DNA of 64,000 nt from Nitrospira japonica (lineage in GTDB: Bacteria > Nitrospirota > Thermodesulfovibrionia > UBA6902), in contig DYJL01000003.1 of assembly GCA_020723105.1 (NCBI GenBank), positions 1-64,000 on the forward strand, given 5' to 3'. This document shows positions 57,728 through 64,000 of the stretch, piece by piece. The position numbers and the translations under genes were made by a program. How positions within the stretch are numbered: the stretch's first letter is position 1; the number at the start of each line of letters is the position of its first letter. Below the pieces are notes generated by a model that saw nothing but the letters and a program-made list of their open reading frames with translations, had not been told where the DNA came from and did no database searches.

Positions 57728-59845
57728 TCATTTAATATAACCAAGGCTCTTCAGCTGGTCCTTTGTCGTGCTGTCTATCTCTATAGTCTTCGATCTGCCG
57801 CCACCTTTACTCATGCTGTTAGTCACCTTTGTTAACTCAGAATTGAATTCCTGCAGGATGTCCGGCCGGGAAGATGCAAAATTATTTTGTTCCTCAGGGT
57901 CAGAATCCAAATCGTAAAGTTCCGTTTCCCTCGTCCTGACATCATAGATGTACTTCCACTTGTTGCTCCTGACAGACTGAAGTTCCTTTGCCTTGTAATA
58001 GAAAAATGCCTGGTAGGGGGTCAGAGAGAATGCGTAATTCGTTTCTGCCTGTGAATCAATTTCATTGTTGGAGACCTGAGAGATCATGCTTTTACCATCC
58101 ATTTTTTCTGAGTGGTTTAAAGACAGATATTCTAAAATCGTCGGGGCAATATCAATGGAACTTACCTGTGTCTCTATAGTTTTACCCTGCCACTTTCCGC
58201 CAGGGAATTTTATGATAAGGGGCACCCTGATCAGCCCATCATAGAGACGGTCTCCATGATCGAAATAATAGCCGTGTTCAAAACTCTCTCCATGGTCCGC
58301 GGTCAATATTATCAGACTGTCTTCATACAGCTTCAGCCCCTTCAGTTCACTAAACAGACGGCCCAGTTCTTCATCCAGGGTCCTGATTTCAGCGTCATAC
58401 AGGGCGACAGCATAGTCAGCAATCTTTTTGTCAATATGTACTTTTTTCTGCACACTATCGTAATTTTCCTTTTCCCACTCATAACTATAGTACTTCTCTA
58501 TGTCATAATCACTGTCAGTAAACATCTTTCGAAAGGCGGGAGCAGGATTATAGGGAGTGTGAGGATCAAAGTAATGCACCCACATGAAAAAATGATTCTC
58601 CTTGTTTTCTTTTAACCATGTAAAAACCTTCTCATTAGTTTCTCTGGCGCTGTTTTCCGCCTTTATCCTGCCAAGGGCCTCTATCTTTCTTAAAGCGAAA
58701 ACCAGCAAAAAACTGTTATCAAAAACTACATTTTCAATCCGGTCAGAATACATTTGAAATCCAAGCCTGGTATTGAAGCTCGAGTTTAAAACAGCAGCGC
58801 TGACAAATGCAGCCGTCTTATTTCCTTTTTCTCCGAGCATATCAGATAACAGCGGAATATTTTCAGGTGTCGCGCTGAAGTTATCAAGCAGACCATGAGA
58901 TGAAGGGTATCTTCCTGAGAGTATCGTAAAGTGAGAAGGCCGCGTCAGAGGGACCTGCACAATTGCATTTTCCCAGAGCACACCATCCCTGGCAAACCCA
59001 TCAATATTCGGGCTTGTTTCCTTCTTATATCCATAAACACCGAGATGATCGGCACGTACCGTATCTATAGTTATCAATATAACAGGAGTGGCTGAGCCGT
59101 CATTTTTTGACAGGATTTTATCAGATTGTCTGCCCGGAGATTCATTTGTAACGTCATCATGAAGAGAGTATATAATTATCCCTGATAGCACTACTGCTAT
59201 CATCAGGGCAAGCCGCAGTTTTTGTATTCCCTTTGCACCGCTTCTTAAGAACAGGAAACAAACACCGCCTGCAGCCAAACTCACCAGCAGGATAATAAAA
59301 TCCTTGAACAGATTACCGGAAGACCAGGGTGGAGTCCTTAATTCAAGATTAACCTTAAGGACCATCAGCATAAAAATATTAACCGAAAAAAGAGCGGAAT
59401 AATGAACTGCCTTAAGATAGTCTGTTCTTCTTATAAGAAATTTATTAATCAAATAATAAAGCAGATAAAACAAAACCACCGCAAGACAGCTCAGTGCCAT
59501 AATGATAAAGAGCTTTTTCATGCCAGAGGCAAGAAAGAAGACCTTGAACATCAGGTAACTGCTTGCAAAGAAGGCATTCGCAACAGCAGTAATTATCCAT
59601 GCACCTTGGATGGTTCTAAAATTATCAGACTGTTCTCTTAAACCAGAAAACCATCCAAGACCTGCTGTCCCAATTAAACCCAGAAGTCCAAAGCAGCCAG
59701 AATAAATTAATAAGCCGGTCATCAGCGGGACAACATCAGGATTAAGTCTGTCGAATGAGAGATTCCACAATGCTTCGGCAACATAATATATGACTCCCAG
59801 GAATCCTCCGCAGTAAAATCCACGTATTCCACGCATTATCTTCAT
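57728..59845 (-). CDS. membrane-bound sulfatase-like protein with C-terminal LGY tail
   Basis: N-terminal TM helices; VILITIDTVRADHLGVYGYKKETSPNI; VPLTRPSHFTILSGRYPSSHG; LTADHGESFEHG; ...DQLKSLGYIK. Confidence 0.94.
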   Translation of the reverse strand: MKIMRGIRGFYCGGFLGVIYYVAEALWNLSFDRLNPDVVPLMTGLLIYSGCFGLLGLIGTAGLGWFSGLREQSDNFRTIQGAWIITAVANAFFASSYLMFKVFFLASGMKKLFIIMALSCLAVVLFYLLYYLINKFLIRRTDYLKAVHYSALFSVNIFMLMVLKVNLELRTPPWSSGNLFKDFIILLVSLAAGGVCFLFLRSGAKGIQKLRLALMIAVVLSGIIIYSLHDDVTNESPGRQSDKILSKNDGSATPVILITIDTVRADHLGVYGYKKETSPNIDGFARDGVLWENAIVQVPLTRPSHFTILSGRYPSSHGLLDNFSATPENIPLLSDMLGEKGNKTAAFVSAAVLNSSFNTRLGFQMYSDRIENVVFDNSFLLVFALRKIEALGRIKAENSARETNEKVFTWLKENKENHFFMWVHYFDPHTPYNPAPAFRKMFTDSDYDIEKYYSYEWEKENYDSVQKKVHIDKKIADYAVALYDAEIRTLDEELGRLFSELKGLKLYEDSLIILTADHGESFEHGYYFDHGDRLYDGLIRVPLIIKFPGGKWQGKTIETQVSSIDIAPTILEYLSLNHSEKMDGKSMISQVSNNEIDSQAETNYAFSLTPYQAFFYYKAKELQSVRSNKWKYIYDVRTRETELYDLDSDPEEQNNFASSRPDILQEFNSELTKVTNSMSKGGGRSKTIEIDSTTKDQLKSLGYIK

Positions 59846-59885
59846 CTTATTTTGAACTCCATTCTATTCACGGCCCTCAGGCGCA

Positions 59886-60968
59886 TCAACTCCGGGGCAT
59901 CTCTAAAGGTTTGATGATATGTTTTTTATTAAGCAGGTAATCTCTTATGCCTTCTGCAGCCGCCAAATGACCCAAAGGACACCAGTGCCCTGCCAATTTT
60001 AACTTAACCCCTTCATCAACTTTGGCCTTAAAATATGGACGCAGTGATATACATTCAACTTTCCCATTTGAACGGCAATAGTCAAGAAAATAGTCTTCAC
60101 CCCGGGTAGTTTCATGCGTATCAATAATTTCCTTCCCGATAGGCATGTAGACAAATATTGGAGCTGCGCCTGTTGCATTAACTGTCCTCACTATTTTATC
60201 CAGAATGAACCTTGTTAATTCTTTGACCCTTTTCTCATACATTCCTGATGAAACAATAAATCTATGGCGGCTCATCACATAAATATCTATTATTTTGGGC
60301 CTTGCCCATTCCCATTTAAGGACTGACTCAGGATCGGGCACAGGGTAATTTGTAACTGTCAATTTACCATTCTCAATTTCAAATTTGGGCTTAGCATAAT
60401 CCCTGAATTTCAGTCCGCTCCTCTCAATGTCCCACTCATTAAAACCCAGAATCACAATATCCGGATTATATTTAATCCCCTCTTCTTTCAAAAGGACAAG
60501 CATTTGATCATATCCATATCCATGAATGCCAGCGTTTATAATTTCTGCGTTGGGGAACATCTGCTGAAGATAATGAGAATAGGTTTCGTTATCGCTGACG
60601 TTCTCCCCGAATGTGAATGAATCCCCCAGCATCAGAATTCTTGTCTTTTGCGGATCTTTACCGTAAGAGTAGTCAACTTGTCCCCTAAAGCCTTTCGCAT
60701 TGGTATTCAATATCTTGCCGCCGAAAACAGAAACGTTCCTGAGATTCGGCCTGGAAATCCACCCTGTGGATGGATTATAAATATCAAATGAGTAGTTTAT
60801 ATTTTGATTTTGATGTCTCCTGATCCAGTCAAGCCTTCTTGACGAATCATTTTCTCTCCCGATCCTGTAGTACATTGACGGCACTGAAAGTATCAGTCTT
60901 GCAATTCCCTCAATAATAACGATCAGGAAAAACAAAGAGATTAATGTATAGAGAATCTTTTTTTTCAT
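59886..60968 (-). CDS. SGNH/GDSL hydrolase family protein
   Basis: RILMLGDSFTFGENVSDNETYSHYL; NAGIHGYGYDQ; LAGHWCPLGHLAAAEGI; N-terminal TM/signal. Confidence 0.88.
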   Translation of the reverse strand: MKKKILYTLISLFFLIVIIEGIARLILSVPSMYYRIGRENDSSRRLDWIRRHQNQNINYSFDIYNPSTGWISRPNLRNVSVFGGKILNTNAKGFRGQVDYSYGKDPQKTRILMLGDSFTFGENVSDNETYSHYLQQMFPNAEIINAGIHGYGYDQMLVLLKEEGIKYNPDIVILGFNEWDIERSGLKFRDYAKPKFEIENGKLTVTNYPVPDPESVLKWEWARPKIIDIYVMSRHRFIVSSGMYEKRVKELTRFILDKIVRTVNATGAAPIFVYMPIGKEIIDTHETTRGEDYFLDYCRSNGKVECISLRPYFKAKVDEGVKLKLAGHWCPLGHLAAAEGIRDYLLNKKHIIKPLEMPRS

Positions 60969-61017
60969 CAGTTGTCTTTGCCGGAACGTATAACTAAATA
61001 TACTTCTGCCATTCAGG

Positions 61018-63123
61018 TTATATTTCTTTCAGACTCTTTAGTCTTATGAACTCAACCGCCAAATTCCCATTGAGACCACCGGTAGACAGATCAATGTCCC
61101 TGATATTTTTTTCAAAAGACCAATCCAGATTGTCTATCATGTTAAAACGATAACTTCTCAATTCATTGTCCATGACAATCTCAAACTTATATTCTTTCCT
61201 GTCGAATAAATAATCGGAGCCGGCCCGGTTCCACGACAATACCGCTGTAAGTTTTTTCCCGTCGCCGCGGCCTCCTGCCTTTATTTCAATCTCCTCAAAA
61301 TCCAGAGGATTAATGTCCTGAAAGGACCTGGACAGTTTTATGCCTTTGCCGTCAGACATTATCTTTAAGATATTTTTATCATTCTCCGCCTTTAAAGATT
61401 CGATATTCCAGTCGGCAAAATTATTAATGTCCAGAATCGAATAATCAGCATGCGGGGGTGTCCTTGACGCCAGGTTATTCATGAACCCTTCGCTGATATC
61501 TATAAGTCTGCCGTCTTCTTTGTTCCATAATAAAAAATAATTTTTCGGTCCCGGCTTAATATATTTCAGCAGGCCGGAGACGTGGATCTTCCTGTTCATC
61601 GATTCATTCCGCGTTTTGTTGTTGTAGTTGAGTAACATGGTTGAGGCGAATGGGTAATTCCTTATATATTGTTCCATGAATTCTTTTGAATACGCACTGA
61701 AATGGCCGGTCTCTTTAAGATTTTCATATGTGCCTTTAGGTTTCCAATAGTTAAAGGCGTATGAAGTGACCTCCCTTGTGCCCGGGCTGAACGGGATTAC
61801 CCACCCATTTATGTCATAGGGCAAAAGATAAATTAACCGGGCATCAGCATGCACTGAAGGATGGAGTTCCCTTACCTGGACCGTGACCTCTTTGACCAGA
61901 TCAGATGATTCATGCCAGATTTTTATGTGCTGAAAGGCGGCCGCCGAATAAATTGCGATCAGAAAGACAAATGAGGCTGTTTTAAGCTTCTTCTGCAGGC
62001 GGGTATCATTAAAGGCATGAAACATCAGGTAACCGACGGCCATACAAAATCCCGCTGAGGGAAGATACAGAAATCGTGAACTCTGAAGATTACGGTTTAC
62101 ACCATTCAACATGTTATATATAGGGGCCACGGATGCGAAGACGAACAATATGGAAAATATAAGCCCCTTTGGGACGTTCTTCTTCAGGAGAGTTGAGAAA
62201 AATAAAATACCGAAGAACGCCAAAAAAATAATTGCCAGATACAGCCAATACGTCTGATTTGCCTGATAATTAAAAGGCGATATAAGTCTTAACGGGAAAT
62301 TAATCAATAGTCCCTTAAGAATCCATCCGTTAATGTAATTTGTTATCTGAAACGACGCGTCTCCTGATTTGCCGTAAGCTTCTACGCTGCCAAAGACATA
62401 AATACGCCAGACCAGACAGACCGAGGCAATTGCAAAATATGGGACATACCAAAGGACACGCTGACGCATCTTCTCATTGCGGAAGTCCCTCCCGCAGATA
62501 ATGTCCCATAAAACAATAGAGAGCGGAATACTATACGCGATTTCTTTACTCAATATGGCCAGGAAAGTTCCTGCCAGAGATGCAAAATAAAATGTCCTTT
62601 TCTTTTCTTTGACAAACTTGATGAAAAAGAGAAGGGAAGACAGATAGAAGAATATACTGAAGACATCAAACCTGCCGCATATCCACGCGACTGCCTCTAC
62701 ATTGCCGGGAAAGATTGAAAAAAGGACCGCAGAGGACAGGCCAAGAGACCTGTTTCCGGAGCTTTTATAAACGATAAAATAGAGCAGACATGCATTTATA
62801 AAATGAAGACTGACATTGGTCAAATGATATCCGAAGGGATTCAGCCCCCAGGCGCTGAAATCCAATGCCCATAGACCCATAGTCACAATCCTGATGACCG
62901 ACTCGTGGTCCTGCTCAGGTATCCTTGACAGCGGCGTATAAAGCGTAAAAAAGTCCTTGAGATCAAACTGATTGAAAAGCGAGATCCACATCAGGTCTTC
63001 AGCCACGAAAAAACTGGTCAGGGCATAATAATAAACAGTAAACGTGATAAAAAATAACAGGGCTATATCCCTTATATATTTTTTATCTTCATTTACATTG
63101 TTTGGATTAATCAATGCTATCAA
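61018..63123 (-). CDS. GT-C-type glycosyltransferase-like polytopic membrane protein
   Basis: YYYALTSFFVAEDLMWIS; GLNPFGYHLTNVSLHFINACLLYF; multiple TM segments. Confidence 0.7.
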   Translation of the reverse strand: MIALINPNNVNEDKKYIRDIALLFFITFTVYYYALTSFFVAEDLMWISLFNQFDLKDFFTLYTPLSRIPEQDHESVIRIVTMGLWALDFSAWGLNPFGYHLTNVSLHFINACLLYFIVYKSSGNRSLGLSSAVLFSIFPGNVEAVAWICGRFDVFSIFFYLSSLLFFIKFVKEKKRTFYFASLAGTFLAILSKEIAYSIPLSIVLWDIICGRDFRNEKMRQRVLWYVPYFAIASVCLVWRIYVFGSVEAYGKSGDASFQITNYINGWILKGLLINFPLRLISPFNYQANQTYWLYLAIIFLAFFGILFFSTLLKKNVPKGLIFSILFVFASVAPIYNMLNGVNRNLQSSRFLYLPSAGFCMAVGYLMFHAFNDTRLQKKLKTASFVFLIAIYSAAAFQHIKIWHESSDLVKEVTVQVRELHPSVHADARLIYLLPYDINGWVIPFSPGTREVTSYAFNYWKPKGTYENLKETGHFSAYSKEFMEQYIRNYPFASTMLLNYNNKTRNESMNRKIHVSGLLKYIKPGPKNYFLLWNKEDGRLIDISEGFMNNLASRTPPHADYSILDINNFADWNIESLKAENDKNILKIMSDGKGIKLSRSFQDINPLDFEEIEIKAGGRGDGKKLTAVLSWNRAGSDYLFDRKEYKFEIVMDNELRSYRFNMIDNLDWSFEKNIRDIDLSTGGLNGNLAVEFIRLKSLKEI

Positions 63124-63130
63124 ATCATTC

Positions 63131-64000
63131 CTACTTCAGATACCCGAGCGAGCGTAATTGTTGCAGCCTGCCGCTGTCTATTTTCTCCTGCTTTTCACCA
63201 CTATTAAAAGCGACAGCGCTGGACCAAGAGTTTAATATTTTATGAAGCTCATCCGCTTTTTCTCTTTCCTTGTGAATCAGATTAATATCTTCCTTATAAT
63301 CATTACTCAAATTATAGAGTTCTTTTTCTCCATCATCAGATTGAATATATTTCCACTCTTTATATATCACGGCCCTCATGCCAATTCCGTATTTTGGGTT
63401 TTGAACCTTCCAGTTAATGTCAGGACGAATTTCAGCAAAGGCAAGATCAAAATTGTGTTCTGTCTCTCCCTTTAAAATGGGTACCAGGCTTCTTCCCTGA
63501 ATGTTCTCCGGGGCCGGGATATTGAGGAGATCCAGAACAGTTGGCATCAAGTCAACAGTTTGCACAATATCTTTATTAACAACACGAACGTCAGATTTTA
63601 ATTCTGGATATCGGATGATAAAGGGTACTCGAATCTGCTCTTCATATAAACTGTTTCCGTGCTGCCAAACTTCATGCTCATTAAAACTTTCTCCATGATC
63701 CGATGTTATTATCAAAATCGTATTATCCAGAAGATGCCAGTCTTCAAGCTTGTCAAAAAGCAGTCCCAGGTAATGGTCCAGATAGCTTATCTCTCCATCG
63801 TAAAGATCCAGCAGGTCCTTCAGACTTGAAGAAGTGAGAGTAAATTCTCCTTTATTCAATCTTACTATGTCATCAAAATAAGGCAGCTCCCGTCCGCTGC
63901 TGTTTTTGTTATATGGAGACGGCGGCTCATATTTATAATGAGGCTCATTGTAGTGCAAAAACAGAAAAAACGGTTCTTTCCTGTCCTTGTTATCTTTAAG
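63131..64000 (-). CDS. sulfatase-like protein (partial, N-terminus beyond the window edge) with C-terminal LGY tail
   Basis: ITSDHGESFNEHEVWQHGNSLYEEQIRVPFIIRYPE; ...QQLRSLGYLK; frame stays open to base 64000 (LKDNKDRKEPFFLFLHYNEPHYK). Confidence 0.92.
   Translation of the reverse strand, partial: LKDNKDRKEPFFLFLHYNEPHYKYEPPSPYNKNSSGRELPYFDDIVRLNKGEFTLTSSSLKDLLDLYDGEISYLDHYLGLLFDKLEDWHLLDNTILIITSDHGESFNEHEVWQHGNSLYEEQIRVPFIIRYPELKSDVRVVNKDIVQTVDLMPTVLDLLNIPAPENIQGRSLVPILKGETEHNFDLAFAEIRPDINWKVQNPKYGIGMRAVIYKEWKYIQSDDGEKELYNLSNDYKEDINLIHKEREKADELHKILNSWSSAVAFNSGEKQEKIDSGRLQQLRSLGYLK

Noticed and set aside
1-64000. CRISPR arrays, tRNA or rRNA genes, intact transposases or prophage
   Set aside because: No regularly spaced repeats, RNA-gene signatures, or transposase/integrase ORFs found by reading the sequence.

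Overview
The window is dominated by one long minus-strand, operon-like exosortase/PEP-CTERM-associated exopolysaccharide locus, from about 4.0 kb to the right edge. It holds an exosortase, EpsI, APS kinase, two sulfotransferases, two asparagine-synthase-type amidotransferases, an O-antigen-ligase-like protein, a Wzx-type flippase, a NodU-type carbamoyltransferase, FemAB, DUF3473-type and other deacetylases, and many GT2, GT4 and GT-C glycosyltransferases. It also encodes at least seven alkaline-phosphatase-superfamily proteins (three phosphodiesterase-like, four sulfatase-like). The left end carries a Crp/Fnr regulator, one PEP-CTERM protein with a sigma54-like promoter upstream, and a secreted FN3/MopE-like protein behind a cyclic-di-GMP (GEMM-I) riboswitch. 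Most notable observations: (i) an almost identical C-terminal tail (DDDEEKV[R/K]ERLKGLGY) shared by a phosphodiesterase and a 63-aa ribbon-helix-helix-like protein, with shorter LGY tails on three sulfatase-like proteins; (ii) sulfatase-fold proteins with Thr in place of the formylglycine Cys/Ser; (iii) a YidC/EMC3-like membrane protein beside the phosphodiesterases; (iv) two copies of a GTGATTCAAATCAC palindrome in a window that also encodes a Crp/Fnr regulator. All calls come from reading the sequence and ORF translations; no searches were run.
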